From positions 4,261,501-4,325,500 of the forward strand of contig NZ_CP040710.1 in assembly GCF_005943945.1 (NCBI RefSeq): DNA of 64,000 nt. The letters are read 5' to 3'. The translations under genes were made by a program, and so were the position numbers. Below, piece after piece: positions 8,156 to 17,802 of this stretch. Within the stretch, counting starts at the first letter, position 1. Each line of letters opens with the position of its first letter. A model generated the notes under the pieces. It did not search any database and was not told where the DNA came from. It worked only from the letters and a program-made list of their open reading frames with translations. The stretch comes from Aggregatimonas sangjinii (GTDB lineage: Bacteria; Bacteroidota; Bacteroidia; Flavobacteriales; Flavobacteriaceae).

Positions 8156-11100
8156 TGGTTTTGAAGTATTCCTTCACCTTATTTTGGTGATTTTGCCGCA
8201 AAGGTAATGCTTGTCGATTTAACAGCTCTATTTCGTCTCGGTATTTCTGAAGGACAGCGGGCTTGGTCGTAATCGGATTTCGAAATTGATTCCTATTTGT
8301 ATTGCTCTCCCGTTCCGGTTTTTTACCTTGCTTCATAGCGGCATTCTTCAATTTCAACAGTTCGTAATTAATCGTATTGATTTTGGAGAGACCACGTTGG
8401 GTAACCCCGTTCTCTAAAAGGTCGTTTTCGAAATCTTCCATTTGACGTACCAACTTCTCCCCTAACTTACGGTCGTCATTATTTATCATATTTTCCAGTT
8501 GCTCCTCCAATTGTTGCCGTAATTGTTGTTGTTCCTTATAAATCTCATATATCTCCCGTAACTCTGCTTCGCTCGGCTCTTCTTGACCATTACCTGATCC
8601 GCCTTGTCCTTCACCGTCCCCGCCAGTTTTTCCCTCACCATTTTTACCTTGACCTCTTTCACCCTTATTGCCCTCTCCCTGGCCATCTGTACCATTCTCG
8701 CCCTTCTTTCCTTGGCCTTCGTTGCCCTGTTTTCCATCCGAGCCCTGTTCTCCCTCCTGTTGACCTTCGCCACTCTTTCCCTTGCCTTCACCACCACTTT
8801 GTGGCTTACCTTGACCCGACTGACCCATACCATCCATTTTCTCCTTCAGATCCCCTTGTTTCTTGATTATGTCTGGAAGCTGAAATCCCTCCCCACTTTG
8901 CCCTTCACCTTGCCCCATTTGCATACCTTGATTCATATTGTCTAAAAGGTTCGCCAAGAAATCGGCCAAACTGTTCGAGGCGGTCAACACATATTTCTGG
9001 TAAGATACCCCTTGGTATATCTGGCTTTCGGCAAGGCTTTCCAAGGATTTATCGATGTTGTAATATACCTCGGTAATCTGCTCGTTTACAAATTCGGAAA
9101 GCTCAGCCTGTCGCAGCGAAAGTGCGAACAAGCTATCATCTACGTGCTCAAAAAGTCCGCGTAATTCCTGTTGTTCCCTTACGATTCTTGAAAATTGGGG
9201 CATATCCCTCTCTGCTTCGCTCAGCACGTCATATAAGCTCTCTTGTTTAAAGGAAAAAGTTACCAGATTTTCCAAAATCTGCCGGAGCATTTCTGCATCC
9301 TCAGCGACCGAGGAGCCTCCGGAGGCGCCGCCCGCCGAAGACTCCGATAACTGCTGGCTCATTTCCTTCATCTTTTGGGCTGCAGACTTTTGTTTTTGTG
9401 ATGCCGTTTTAGCCGTTTTCTCCTTTTCCCCTGAGGAAGATGATTCCTCAAGTCCCTCATGTTTATTGATTTGATCTAATGCCTCGTTTTGATCCTGCTG
9501 TACGCCCTCCTCTTTGTCCTTGTCCAAATTCAAATCCATGGGCTTTTTCAGGGACTCATTATCCTTTCGCAACTCTTCCATCTCCTCGGTGATCTTGTTG
9601 AAATCTTCATTTAACTTCTCCTGCTCCTCAGTAGAAAAATCCTGACCAACTTTTAGTTTGGCTAGAAGTTCTTGTTTTTTAGCCAAGATTTCCAAATCCC
9701 TTACCAATTGTGCCGCTTTTTCCGTAACGTAATACCGTTTGGTGAGTTCCAACAACTGCTCCAAGCTGCGTTCGCTGTTCTGCTGCTTTTTTCCCAATTC
9801 CTCCAAACGCTTCGACAACTCCTCTTTATTGATCTTATCGGCTATCTTATTCAACTCCTCCAGTAATTTCGCATTTTTTTCCGCCACCTTTTCCTGCCGC
9901 TCCAAACGTTCCTGCAACAGTTGATTCAACTTGTCGTCTTTTTCACTTTTCTGGAGGTTCTCTTTAAGCTCCTTACTGAATTTCTGCATCATATTCTCCT
10001 GCTGCTCCTGTTTTTGCAGAAAGTCCCTGATTTGATTCTGATCGTTAAAGTTCAGTTGTTGCTTCTCCTTTTGTTCGATGTTGATTTCTCGAAGGGTTTC
10101 TTTTTGCTCCTTGAATTTTTCCAAGGACTTATCCATATTATTGATCAACTTTTGCTGTGACTCCAACTCCTTGTTTTTCAGCTGATTCTGGTCCAGCAAG
10201 GCCATCGAAAATACCTGGCTTTTTGCGGTCTTTCCCCTATGAATCGCATCATTGTCCGTTGCCTGAAAATAGAAACTATAATTTTTGCCTTCTTCCAACA
10301 CCAAACCTGACGGAAAAGTGTAATAAAATTGATTGAAATTTGTCTTCGGGCTGCCCAAGTCGATCGCTTGTTTGGCATCCTCATCCTCATCTGGGTAACA
10401 AATAAGTTGTATACTATTCAGTTTATAATCGTCGCTGGCCTCGCCTACATAGTATGAAACATTAGGATTCAACGAGTCGAGCACCTGCTTTGCCTTAATG
10501 GTCGGATGCGCATCACGTATCACGTTGAAGCGATACGCAAGACTTTCGTGATCGGAAACATTTTGATTCGAAGTCTTTAGCTCATAAGGAAAATCGTAGT
10601 AAATACCTTTGGAGAAGGTAAATAGCGCCTCCTTCTTGTCAAATACCATGGCGGTATCTTTGGTGACAATCTGAATACGTTCGGTATGCCGTCCTCTAAT
10701 TTCCCAAGTTACCTTCGTTCCTTCGGGAATAGTGGCATTGCCTGTGCCTTTGAGCACTTCCGAAGAACGGTTGGTATAATTTGGATAGTCCAATTTCACC
10801 TCGAACTCTTGGATGGATGGCGTGCTCAATACATTGAGACGATAATCCATCGAGCGAATACCGTTGGCCGAAAAATGGAAATCGGTTGTCTCCATTGGTG
10901 GGGAAAAGGCATATTGAAAGATGCCGCTGCGTTGTTGTAGTAACGATTCCTTGCCGTCGATAACGATAAATACCGCATCGGGGCGAATTTCTCCTTCTGT
11001 CGTCAATTGCAACGTTACCGGCTCGGTATCCAAAACATTTAGCTCATTCGTCAATAATTTAAAGTTAAAAGGAGCCGGCGGCTGGTAGGCCATGTCATAA

Positions 11101-11651
11101 TTGACGACCCTATTTGCAGAACCGAAGAAATTACCGAGGTTCCCGCTCAGCCAAATCAAGCCAAAGATCAAGAACGGAAGCGCCAAATACTTGGCATATT
11201 TCAAATTCTCCCTAAAATCGACCGCCTTTGTAAAGGGAATCGGGTTCAAGTGCGTTGACCGCTGTGCGATACTCGCCAATAACAATTCGGATTGGTTGGC
11301 ATCGTCGGCCAAATCCAGAAGATTATACAGTTTATCCCCGACTTCCGGAAAGTGCTTTCCTATTAGCACTGATGCCTGTTTGTTCGTGATTCCCTCGCGT
11401 ACCCGAAATAGATAAAATAAGGGAACGGCAATATACTTGTACAACAGAAACAATTCAACGGCGATGAAAACCATCAACAACACCAAACGTCCGGTGGAAT
11501 TCAACCAAAGAAAGTACTCGACGCCCATGATTACAAAGAAAAATAGCAGGCCCAACGCCAGAAAAAGCAGCACCCCTTTGACCAATATCTTGGAGTAGTA
11601 CTTTTTGGTAAACTTATTCAGTTTATCGAGTATGTGATGATAGCTGTTCAA
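8148..11651 (-). CDS. DUF4175-family membrane protein
   Basis: 1167-residue protein of the Bacteroidota DUF4175 family, function unknown. Two or three hydrophobic segments lie near the N-terminus (about 24-44, 48-75 and 153-170). A periplasmic-type beta-rich region follows (about 180-490). Next come long charged coiled-coil segments (about 490-830), a Gly/Gln/Lys/Glu low-complexity stretch (about 935-1060, repeating GEGQ/GKGE-type motifs), and a final helical part. The start is TTG at 11651: an in-frame stop occurs three codons upstream, and the first ATG would delete the first transmembrane helix. The gene overlaps ybeY by 8 bp and probably heads that operon. The low-complexity region may vary between strains. 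Confidence 0.88.
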   Translation of the reverse strand: MNSYHHILDKLNKFTKKYYSKILVKGVLLFLALGLLFFFVIMGVEYFLWLNSTGRLVLLMVFIAVELFLLYKYIAVPLFYLFRVREGITNKQASVLIGKHFPEVGDKLYNLLDLADDANQSELLLASIAQRSTHLNPIPFTKAVDFRENLKYAKYLALPFLIFGLIWLSGNLGNFFGSANRVVNYDMAYQPPAPFNFKLLTNELNVLDTEPVTLQLTTEGEIRPDAVFIVIDGKESLLQQRSGIFQYAFSPPMETTDFHFSANGIRSMDYRLNVLSTPSIQEFEVKLDYPNYTNRSSEVLKGTGNATIPEGTKVTWEIRGRHTERIQIVTKDTAMVFDKKEALFTFSKGIYYDFPYELKTSNQNVSDHESLAYRFNVIRDAHPTIKAKQVLDSLNPNVSYYVGEASDDYKLNSIQLICYPDEDEDAKQAIDLGSPKTNFNQFYYTFPSGLVLEEGKNYSFYFQATDNDAIHRGKTAKSQVFSMALLDQNQLKNKELESQQKLINNMDKSLEKFKEQKETLREINIEQKEKQQLNFNDQNQIRDFLQKQEQQENMMQKFSKELKENLQKSEKDDKLNQLLQERLERQEKVAEKNAKLLEELNKIADKINKEELSKRLEELGKKQQNSERSLEQLLELTKRYYVTEKAAQLVRDLEILAKKQELLAKLKVGQDFSTEEQEKLNEDFNKITEEMEELRKDNESLKKPMDLNLDKDKEEGVQQDQNEALDQINKHEGLEESSSSGEKEKTAKTASQKQKSAAQKMKEMSQQLSESSAGGASGGSSVAEDAEMLRQILENLVTFSFKQESLYDVLSEAERDMPQFSRIVREQQELRGLFEHVDDSLFALSLRQAELSEFVNEQITEVYYNIDKSLESLAESQIYQGVSYQKYVLTASNSLADFLANLLDNMNQGMQMGQGEGQSGEGFQLPDIIKKQGDLKEKMDGMGQSGQGKPQSGGEGKGKSGEGQQEGEQGSDGKQGNEGQGKKGENGTDGQGEGNKGERGQGKNGEGKTGGDGEGQGGSGNGQEEPSEAELREIYEIYKEQQQLRQQLEEQLENMINNDDRKLGEKLVRQMEDFENDLLENGVTQRGLSKINTINYELLKLKNAAMKQGKKPERESNTNRNQFRNPITTKPAVLQKYRDEIELLNRQALPLRQNHQNKVKEYFKTND

Positions 11652-11784
11652 ATTGCCCTACTTTTGAGACTAAGATACATCAAAAACGGGCTGCTAGCGG
11701 CGATTTTGACTATATTTAAGATGAAATTAAGCCTTCGGAAGACAAGCCGCGGCGCACCGACCAAACCAATTTAAAGCGACCAAA

Positions 11785-12834
11785 ATGAAAGACCTAAAGT
11801 ATTTGGCGGCCATGAGTCTGCCCTTATCCGCCATCATCAGTCTCTATTTTAAGGGTTCACTGAGCTATTTTACCATCGTATATGCCTTTGTACTGATACC
11901 CATCCTCGAAATGTTATTGCCCCATGATACTAGCAACCAAGAGGGTGCTGAGCGTGAAGAAAAAGCCAAAAGCAAACTTTATGATTGGATGTTATATCTC
12001 AACGTCCCGATTGTCTTTGGTCTATTATCCTATACGCTTTGGGATATCTCGCACCATACCTATAGCCCATATGAAATCATCGGCCTTGTTTTCTCCATAG
12101 GTATTGTTTTGGGCACCAATGGTATAAACGTTGCACACGAACTGGGTCACCGACAGGCCACGTTCGAACGACATTTAGGTAAATTGTTATTGCTTCCTTC
12201 CCACTATATGCACTTCTATATCGAGCACAATTTCGGACACCATGCCAATGCAGCGACCAAGGAAGATCCGGCTACGGCACAATACAACCAAACGGTATAT
12301 TCATTTTGGTTTACTTCGGTTTTCCGTCAGTATTTTAGCGCTTGGGGGTTGCAGGCCAAACTTTTAAAAGGCGGTAAGCATAGCTTTCTTTCGATTAAAA
12401 ACGACATGCTCTGGTACTCCATTTTTCAAATCACCTATTTGGCGGTTGTATTTTTGGTATTTGGCCCCATCGGGCTCTTGTTCGCCTTCTGCACCGGCAT
12501 CGTTGGGTTCTTGTTGTTGGAAACGGTCAATTACATCGAACACTACGGCTTGTCCCGTAAAAAAATGCCTTCCGGGCGTTATGAAAGGGTGCGCGAAGTA
12601 CATTCCTGGAACAGCAATCATGTGATGGGCCGCATCGTTTTATACGAGTTGACACGTCATAGCGATCATCACTATAAGTCTTCTAAAAAATACCAAATAC
12701 TTGACTATCACGATATTTCCCCACAAATGCCCTATGGGTACCCCACCTCAATGGTGCTTTCTTTTCTTCCTCCCTTATGGTTTAAACTAATGAACCCTAG
12801 AATCCCTTCTGAAATGAAGGTTCGAGCTACATAG
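11785..12834 (+). CDS. Alkane 1-monooxygenase / AlkB-like membrane di-iron hydroxylase
   Basis: 349-residue inner-membrane protein of the AlkB/fatty-acid hydroxylase superfamily. All histidine boxes of integral-membrane di-iron enzymes are present: HELGHR (118-123), EHNFGHH (147-153), NYIEHYG (around 251) and RHSDHHY (291-297). About six hydrophobic helices are visible. AlkB enzymes hydroxylate the terminal carbon of medium-chain alkanes with electrons from rubredoxin. No rubredoxin or rubredoxin reductase gene is nearby, so either these are elsewhere or the substrate is different (for example a lipid). The ATG at 11785 is preceded by an A-rich leader. It stands alone on its strand, divergent from DUF4175. 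Confidence 0.85.
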   Translation: MKDLKYLAAMSLPLSAIISLYFKGSLSYFTIVYAFVLIPILEMLLPHDTSNQEGAEREEKAKSKLYDWMLYLNVPIVFGLLSYTLWDISHHTYSPYEIIGLVFSIGIVLGTNGINVAHELGHRQATFERHLGKLLLLPSHYMHFYIEHNFGHHANAATKEDPATAQYNQTVYSFWFTSVFRQYFSAWGLQAKLLKGGKHSFLSIKNDMLWYSIFQITYLAVVFLVFGPIGLLFAFCTGIVGFLLLETVNYIEHYGLSRKKMPSGRYERVREVHSWNSNHVMGRIVLYELTRHSDHHYKSSKKYQILDYHDISPQMPYGYPTSMVLSFLPPLWFKLMNPRIPSEMKVRAT

Positions 12835-12849
12835 TAGCCACGGTTTTTA

Positions 12850-12857
12850 TACCTTTG
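12850..12857 (+). promoter_or_regulatory. -7 promoter box of the small ORF-gltX unit
   Basis: TACCTTTG is a perfect TAnnTTTG match. It predicts transcription from about 12861, only about 16 nt before the GTG of the small membrane protein ORF and about 145 nt before gltX. No clear -33 element is seen. Confidence 0.5.
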
Positions 12858-12876
12858 CGCTTCAATAAAAATTTTT

Positions 12877-13008
12877 GTGGCCGCTCCATTCTTGGCTATA
12901 TCACTTGCGGTATTTCTCTATTTTATTTGGAAAAAACCGCAAGAAAAATTTTATTCAATGCCACCCGGAAATGCGCAACAGCATCGGGAAATTAATTTGT
13001 ACCAATGA
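12877..13008 (+). CDS. Probable 43-residue single-helix membrane protein
   Basis: A short open frame with a GTG start, preceded by an A/T-rich leader and a matching -7 box. It encodes a hydrophobic helix (PFLAISLAVFLYFIW, about residues 4-18) followed by a polar tail beginning KKPQEKFYSMPPGNAQ. Its stop overlaps the gltX start codon (ATGA), a typical coupling arrangement. The positive-inside distribution suggests a C-terminus in the cytoplasm. No family is recognised. The alternative is that this is merely the gltX leader; the membrane-like composition and exact ATGA overlap favour a gene. Confidence 0.42.
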   Translation: MAAPFLAISLAVFLYFIWKKPQEKFYSMPPGNAQQHREINLYQ

Positions 13009-14531
13009 GCGAGAGAGTCCGTGTGCGTTTTGCACCCAGCCCGACGGGGCCATTACATATTGGCGGTGTGCGCACCGCATTGTTCAATTACCTCTTTGCC
13101 AAGAAGCATGGGGGCGACTTTATCCTACGCATAGAGGATACGGATCAAAATAGATATGTAGAAGGTGCTGAGCAATATATTATCGACGCCCTGAACTGGT
13201 GCGGAATCCCATTTGATGAAGGCCCTTCGAGGCCCCTTCAAAACGATTCGGTAAATCAAGGTGAGTACGGCCCATACCGTCAAAGTGAGCGCAAACAACT
13301 GTATAGACAATATGCAGATGCACTTATCGCCAATGGAAAGGCCTACTATGCGTTCGACACCCCTGAACGGCTCGATTTTCATCGCAAAGACCATGAAACC
13401 AAGGGCAAGACCTTTATCTACAACTGGCACAACCGGCTAAAACTCGATAATTCGTTATCGCTTGGTGCCGAAACGGTAAAAAAACGCTTGGATGCCGGTG
13501 AGGACTACGTAATTCGCTTTCTCACCCCTCAAGACGAAAAGCTGCACTTGACCGATATCATTCGCGGCAGTATTGAAATCGACACCAATATCTTGGACGA
13601 TAAAGTACTTTTTAAGAGTGATGGCATGCCTACCTATCATTTGGCCAATATCGTGGATGATCATTTAATGGAAATCAGCCATGTGATACGTGGGGAAGAA
13701 TGGTTGCCCTCCTTAGCACTGCACCAACTGTTGTATGATACCTTGGGTTGGAAGGCTCCTAAATTCGCCCATCTGCCCTTGATCATGAAACCGGTCGGCA
13801 AAGGGAAGTTAAGCAAGCGCGACGGTGAAAAAATGGGTTTTCCTGTATTTCCGTTGTCCTGGAATGAAAGTATTGGGTACAAGGAAGCCGGCTATTTTTC
13901 CGAGGCGGTCATTAACTTTTTGGCGCTCCTCGGTTGGAATCCCGGTACGGAGCAAGAAATTTTCAGTTTGAACGAGCTCGTGCAAAATTTTAGTTTAGAG
14001 CGGGTGAATAAATCCGGAGCGCGCTTTGACCCGGACAAGACCAAATGGTACAATCAGCACTACCTGCAACAGCAGACCGATAAAAAATTAGCCGAATTAT
14101 TTAAGGCGGACCTGCAGGCCAAAGGCGTAGACATCAGTCAGCCTGACCTCTATTTTGAACAAGTAGTTTCACTGATTAAGGAACGTGCTACTTTCGTATC
14201 GGAATTTTGGGAACTCTCCGATTACTTTTTCGTTGCACCTAGCACCTATAACGAGAGGGCCGTCAAAAAACAATGGAAGGAAGGAACACCGGAACTCTTA
14301 AACCGATTGGTATCTATATTGGAAACGATTTCGGACTTTACTTCTGAAAATGTAGAGACCCAAGTAAAAGGGTGGATTGCCGAGGAGGCGCTTTCTTTCG
14401 GGAAAGTCATGCCCCCTTTACGCTTGGTACTCGTTGGCGACATGAAAGGACCGCATATTTTTGACATCATGGATATGATCGGACAACAAGAAAGCATTTC
14501 CCGTATTCGGAAAGCCATCACCACGTTGTGA
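13005..14531 (+). CDS. gltX: Glutamyl-tRNA synthetase
   Basis: Cytosolic class I aminoacyl-tRNA synthetase that charges tRNA-Glu. The 508-residue length is typical. The HIGH-type motif is PSPTGPLHIGG (11-21) and the KMSKS-type loop is KLSKR (268-272). The DGMPTYHLANIVDDHLMEISHVIRGEEW segment is diagnostic for GluRS. The ATG overlaps the stop of the small upstream ORF. As glnS is also present nearby, this enzyme is probably discriminating for tRNA-Glu, but that cannot be proven by reading. Confidence 0.97.
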   Translation: MSERVRVRFAPSPTGPLHIGGVRTALFNYLFAKKHGGDFILRIEDTDQNRYVEGAEQYIIDALNWCGIPFDEGPSRPLQNDSVNQGEYGPYRQSERKQLYRQYADALIANGKAYYAFDTPERLDFHRKDHETKGKTFIYNWHNRLKLDNSLSLGAETVKKRLDAGEDYVIRFLTPQDEKLHLTDIIRGSIEIDTNILDDKVLFKSDGMPTYHLANIVDDHLMEISHVIRGEEWLPSLALHQLLYDTLGWKAPKFAHLPLIMKPVGKGKLSKRDGEKMGFPVFPLSWNESIGYKEAGYFSEAVINFLALLGWNPGTEQEIFSLNELVQNFSLERVNKSGARFDPDKTKWYNQHYLQQQTDKKLAELFKADLQAKGVDISQPDLYFEQVVSLIKERATFVSEFWELSDYFFVAPSTYNERAVKKQWKEGTPELLNRLVSILETISDFTSENVETQVKGWIAEEALSFGKVMPPLRLVLVGDMKGPHIFDIMDMIGQQESISRIRKAITTL

Positions 14532-14668
14532 CCATCCTCTGGAGAATTTGTGCAAAATTAACCAGAAGTCGGTTGTGCCTTAAACCACCAATTGTAACAA
14601 TTTCATAAAAATTGCTACTGATATCGTAAACTCTCACTATATTGAATTCATAATTAAAAAAATACACC

Positions 14669-15598
14669 ATGGGCCAATTCCTCTTAATACCGATTATCTT
14701 TTTCGGAATCATTATTCTGCTCTCCTCCTTTTTTATCGTAAAGCAACAGACCGCCGTCATTATCGAACGCTTTGGAAAATTTCACAGTATTCGCCAATCA
14801 GGTCTTCAAATGAAGATTCCGCTAATCGATAGAATCGCCACGCGCGTAGGTCTAAAAATTCAACAGCTCGATGTTATCATAGAGACCAAAACACTTGACG
14901 ACGTTTTCGTGAAGCTCAAAGTATCGGTCCAGTATGTTGTTATTAGGGAGAAAGTATATGAAGCTTTCTATAAATTGGAGTACCCACATGACCAAATTAC
15001 CTCCTATGTGTTTGATGTGGTACGTGCCGAGGTGCCAAAAATGAAATTGGATGATGTATTCGTTAAAAAAGATGACATTGCCATTGCCGTAAAGTCTGAA
15101 TTACAGGATGCCATGTTGGACTACGGCTACGACATTATAAAAACTTTGGTGACCGACATTGATCCAGATTTACAGGTGAAGCAGGCCATGAACCGCATTA
15201 ATGCATCGGAGCGTGAAAAAATCGCCGCCCAATTCGAAGGTGACGCCGCCCGTATCCTTATTGTTGAAAAAGCAAAAGCGGAGGCCGAAAGCAAAAGACT
15301 GCAAGGCCAAGGTATCGCCGATCAACGTCGCGAGATCGCCCGTGGTTTGGAAGAATCCGTAGAGGTATTGAACAAGGTTGGTATCAATTCGCAAGAGGCA
15401 TCGGCCCTAATCGTTGTTACGCAACACTACGATACGTTACAATCGATAGGAGAGGAGACCAATACGAATCTTATTCTATTACCGAACTCACCTCAAGCCG
15501 GTAGCGACATGCTGAACAATATGGTTGCCTCCTTCACGGCGAGCAATATGATCGGGGAGTCTATGAAGAAAACCAGCAAAACCAAGAAACCTGAATAG
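14669..15598 (+). CDS. SPFH/band 7 (stomatin-prohibitin) family protein
   Basis: 309-residue membrane-anchored scaffold protein. An N-terminal hydrophobic helix (about 4-25) precedes the SPFH domain, which starts QQTAVIIERFGKFH and continues through the characteristic TLDDVFVKLKVSVQYVV and ALDYGYDIIKTLVTDIDPD-like segments. A long Ala/Glu/Lys-rich coiled coil follows (about 175-240), containing KAKAEAESKRLQGQGIADQR, the stomatin-like signature. Such proteins form ring-like oligomers at the membrane and modulate proteases or membrane domains. No NfeD-type partner gene is adjacent. A strong terminator follows. Confidence 0.92.
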   Translation: MGQFLLIPIIFFGIIILLSSFFIVKQQTAVIIERFGKFHSIRQSGLQMKIPLIDRIATRVGLKIQQLDVIIETKTLDDVFVKLKVSVQYVVIREKVYEAFYKLEYPHDQITSYVFDVVRAEVPKMKLDDVFVKKDDIAIAVKSELQDAMLDYGYDIIKTLVTDIDPDLQVKQAMNRINASEREKIAAQFEGDAARILIVEKAKAEAESKRLQGQGIADQRREIARGLEESVEVLNKVGINSQEASALIVVTQHYDTLQSIGEETNTNLILLPNSPQAGSDMLNNMVASFTASNMIGESMKKTSKTKKPE

Positions 15599-15642
15599 AT
15601 TACCTTTGGGAAAACAAACAACATTCAAATCGTATTTAAAAA

Positions 15643-15680
15643 ACAAAACCCTTGGTCACTATCGTGGCCAAGGGTTTTGT
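15643..15680. terminator. Bidirectional rho-independent terminator
   Basis: 17-bp inverted repeat with a 4-nt loop: ACAAAACCCTTGGTCAC, TATC, GTGGCCAAGGGTTTTGT (one G-U pair). A-rich left arm and T-rich right arm allow termination of both the SPFH gene (+) and, from the other side, glnS (-). Confidence 0.88.
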
Positions 15681-15732
15681 TTGTATTTCGCTATGTTGAA
15701 AGAATAATATAAACAATCTGTAGGCCTCAGAG

Positions 15733-15766
15733 CTGACGGCAGTCAAGCTCAAATCTCGATTATCGA
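15733..15766 (+). repeat. Dispersed palindromic repeat, copy 1
   Basis: 34-bp sequence made of two small palindromes, CTGACGGCAGTCA and TCGATTATCGA, joined by AGCTCAAATC. The same 34 bp with two mismatches occurs inverted at 45826-45859. Intergenic; looks like a REP-type element. Confidence 0.75.
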
Positions 15767-15931
15767 ATAAAAAAGATAAGAAAGCCCTCTAAGGCCTTCC
15801 AGAGTAGTATTTCACCACCTTTTAACCAATTGTATTGGCCGCTAGAGAAAAGCTTCCAAAACGCCTTGGAACGAGCCGATTCAAATAGAAAATACCGATT
15901 GATATATTAATGTCGATAAGAAAAATCAATA

Positions 15932-17617
15932 TTAGTCATGCTGTTGGATTTTCGCCCACGAATCCCTTAACCCGACCGTTTTATTAAAAACCAATCTATC
16001 GGACGTTGTATCGGGGTCGACACAAAAATAGCCGATACGTTGAAACTGGACCTTATCACCCATTTGCGCATCTTTTAAATGTGGTTCAACATATCCGGTG
16101 GTGACCTCTAAAGAATCCTTGTTGATGAATTCCATAAAATCCTTATCCTTATGCGTATCCGGACTTTCATCCGTAAACAAGCGATCGTATACGCGAATTT
16201 CGGCTTTTAAAGCGTGCTGAATGGACACCCAGTGTAAGGTTCCTTTCACCTTTCGTAAACTTTCCTCCGTTCCGCTCCCGCTTTTGCTTTTAGGGTCATA
16301 TGTACACTGTACTTCAATAATATTCCCTTCGGTATCTTTGGTACAACTCTCCGCCTTAATAATGTAAGCGTTCTTTAGCCGAACTTCCTTTCCCAACTTT
16401 AAGCGGAAGAATTTTTTGTTGGCCTCTTCCCTAAAATCCTCCTTCTCAATATAGATTTCCCGAGAAAACGGAACCTTTCGTGATCCCGCGGAGGCATCCT
16501 CAGGGTTGTTCTCGGCATCGAGCCATTCCTCACCATTTTCGGGATAATTCGTGATGACCAATTTCAAGGGGTCTAACACCCCATGTACCCGAGGTGCAAT
16601 TTTATTAAGATGATCCCGTATTTGAAATTCCAACAGGGAAACATCAATGAGGTTATCCCGTTTGGCGATCCCGATCGTATCGGCAAAATTGCGTATGGAT
16701 TCCGGGGTATAACCCCTACGTCGCAGTCCTGAAATCGTTGACATTCTTGGATCGTCCCAACCATCTACAATTCCTTCTTCGACCAATTTTGCCAATTTCC
16801 GTTTGCTTACCACGGTGTGGCTCAAATTTCTTCTGGCAAATTCCCGCTGCTTTGGTCTCACCTTGTCCGCATCATACACCTGATCCAAAAACCAATTGTA
16901 CAATTCCCTATGCATGGCGAACTCCAGGGTACAGAATGAATGCGATACTTGTTCGATATAATCGCTCTCCCCGTGCGTCCAATCATACATAGGATAAATA
17001 CACCAATCAGTATTTGTACGATGGTGTGCCCGGTGCAATATGCGATACATAATGGGGTCGCGCATCAACATATTACTCGAGGTCATATCGATTTTTGCTC
17101 GTAACACATGAGCGCCTTCTTCAAATTTTCCAGCCTTCATCCCTTCGAACAACTCCAAATTTTCGCTAACGGAGCGATTGCGATAAGGGCTTTCACTGCC
17201 CTCCGTTGTCGGGGAGCCCTTTTGTTTTGCCATTTCCTCGCTGGATTGGCTATCTACATACGCCTTCCCCTCCTTAATCAGGAGGACGGCCCAATCATAC
17301 AGTTGCTGGAAATAATCAGATGCGTACCGTTCGGTATCCCATTCATATCCCAACCACTCGACATCCCGTTTGATGGCGTCTACAAACTCCTGTTCTTCCT
17401 TGGCCGGATTGGTGTCGTCGAACCTTAAATTTACCGGGGCACCATAACGTAGCCCCAACCCGAAATTCAAGCAGATAGAACTTGCATGGCCTATGTGAAG
17501 ATATCCGTTGGGCTCCGGCGGAAAACGAAAGCGCAGTTTGTCCTTGGAGAAGCCGGTTTTCAGGTCATCCTCGATAATATGCTCTAAAAAATTCAATGAT
17601 TTGGCCTCTTCGCCCAT
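15932..17617 (-). CDS. glnS: Glutaminyl-tRNA synthetase
   Basis: Class I synthetase charging tRNA-Gln directly. The ATG at 17617 gives 561 residues, the usual GlnRS length; a TTG three codons upstream is also in frame but less likely. Motifs: PPEPNGYLHIGH (HIGH at about 41-44), VSKRKLAKL as the KMSKS-type loop (about 275), and the diagnostic GlnRS stretch SHTVVSKRKL. The two-part beta-barrel anticodon domain occupies the C-terminal third. Presence of GlnRS suggests that tRNA-Gln is not made only through the amidotransferase route. A TAnnTTTG box lies about 20 bp upstream. Confidence 0.96.
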   Translation of the reverse strand: MGEEAKSLNFLEHIIEDDLKTGFSKDKLRFRFPPEPNGYLHIGHASSICLNFGLGLRYGAPVNLRFDDTNPAKEEQEFVDAIKRDVEWLGYEWDTERYASDYFQQLYDWAVLLIKEGKAYVDSQSSEEMAKQKGSPTTEGSESPYRNRSVSENLELFEGMKAGKFEEGAHVLRAKIDMTSSNMLMRDPIMYRILHRAHHRTNTDWCIYPMYDWTHGESDYIEQVSHSFCTLEFAMHRELYNWFLDQVYDADKVRPKQREFARRNLSHTVVSKRKLAKLVEEGIVDGWDDPRMSTISGLRRRGYTPESIRNFADTIGIAKRDNLIDVSLLEFQIRDHLNKIAPRVHGVLDPLKLVITNYPENGEEWLDAENNPEDASAGSRKVPFSREIYIEKEDFREEANKKFFRLKLGKEVRLKNAYIIKAESCTKDTEGNIIEVQCTYDPKSKSGSGTEESLRKVKGTLHWVSIQHALKAEIRVYDRLFTDESPDTHKDKDFMEFINKDSLEVTTGYVEPHLKDAQMGDKVQFQRIGYFCVDPDTTSDRLVFNKTVGLRDSWAKIQQHD

Positions 17618-17635
17618 AGCAAACAAATTAAGCTA

Positions 17636-17643
17636 CAAAAATA
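17636..17643 (-). promoter_or_regulatory. -7 promoter box of glnS
   Basis: TATTTTTG on the minus strand matches TAnnTTTG. It lies 18 bp upstream of the preferred glnS ATG, predicting a leader of about 14 nt. Confidence 0.5.
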
Positions 17644-17695
17644 ACGAAAATGCTTGTATTACGGACTTATTAAAATTTCTCACCCCACTTAAAAT

Positions 17696-17765
17696 GCGTT
17701 TCACAACATATTTTACGCAGCCCACAACATTAAGTTTCACACGCGTAATTAATATAGCATTTTTG
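17696..17765 (+). promoter_or_regulatory. Conserved promoter of adhesin locus 1
   Basis: Contains GCGTTTCACAACA (17696-17708) and CACAACATTAA (17723-17733). The shared core CACAACA is repeated directly at 17702 and 17723, exactly 21 bp apart. A -7-like box CATTTTTG (17758-17765, one mismatch to TAnnTTTG) lies 35 bp after the start of the second repeat. The same elements at the same spacing precede the giant adhesin (23614-23683). With a start near 17769 the repeats lie at about -67 and -46, the position of activator sites. The 21-bp period is that of LytTR-type regulators, though the binding protein is unknown. Confidence 0.68.
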
Positions 17766-17802
17766 TCTATGAATACTGTAGTACCCCAAATCTACGACTA
17801 CT

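Larger units (their letters stand above)
15599..15931. other. Intergenic region, 333 bp, between convergent genes
   Basis: Contains a long bidirectional terminator hairpin (15643-15680) and one copy of a dispersed palindromic repeat (15733-15766). The remaining sequence towards glnS is AT-rich with no open frame of note. Confidence 0.6.

Noticed and set aside
8570-8850. GC-rich tandem pattern in the DUF4175 gene as a non-coding repeat
   Set aside because: It is the coding sequence of the Gly/Gln/Lys low-complexity region and stays in frame.
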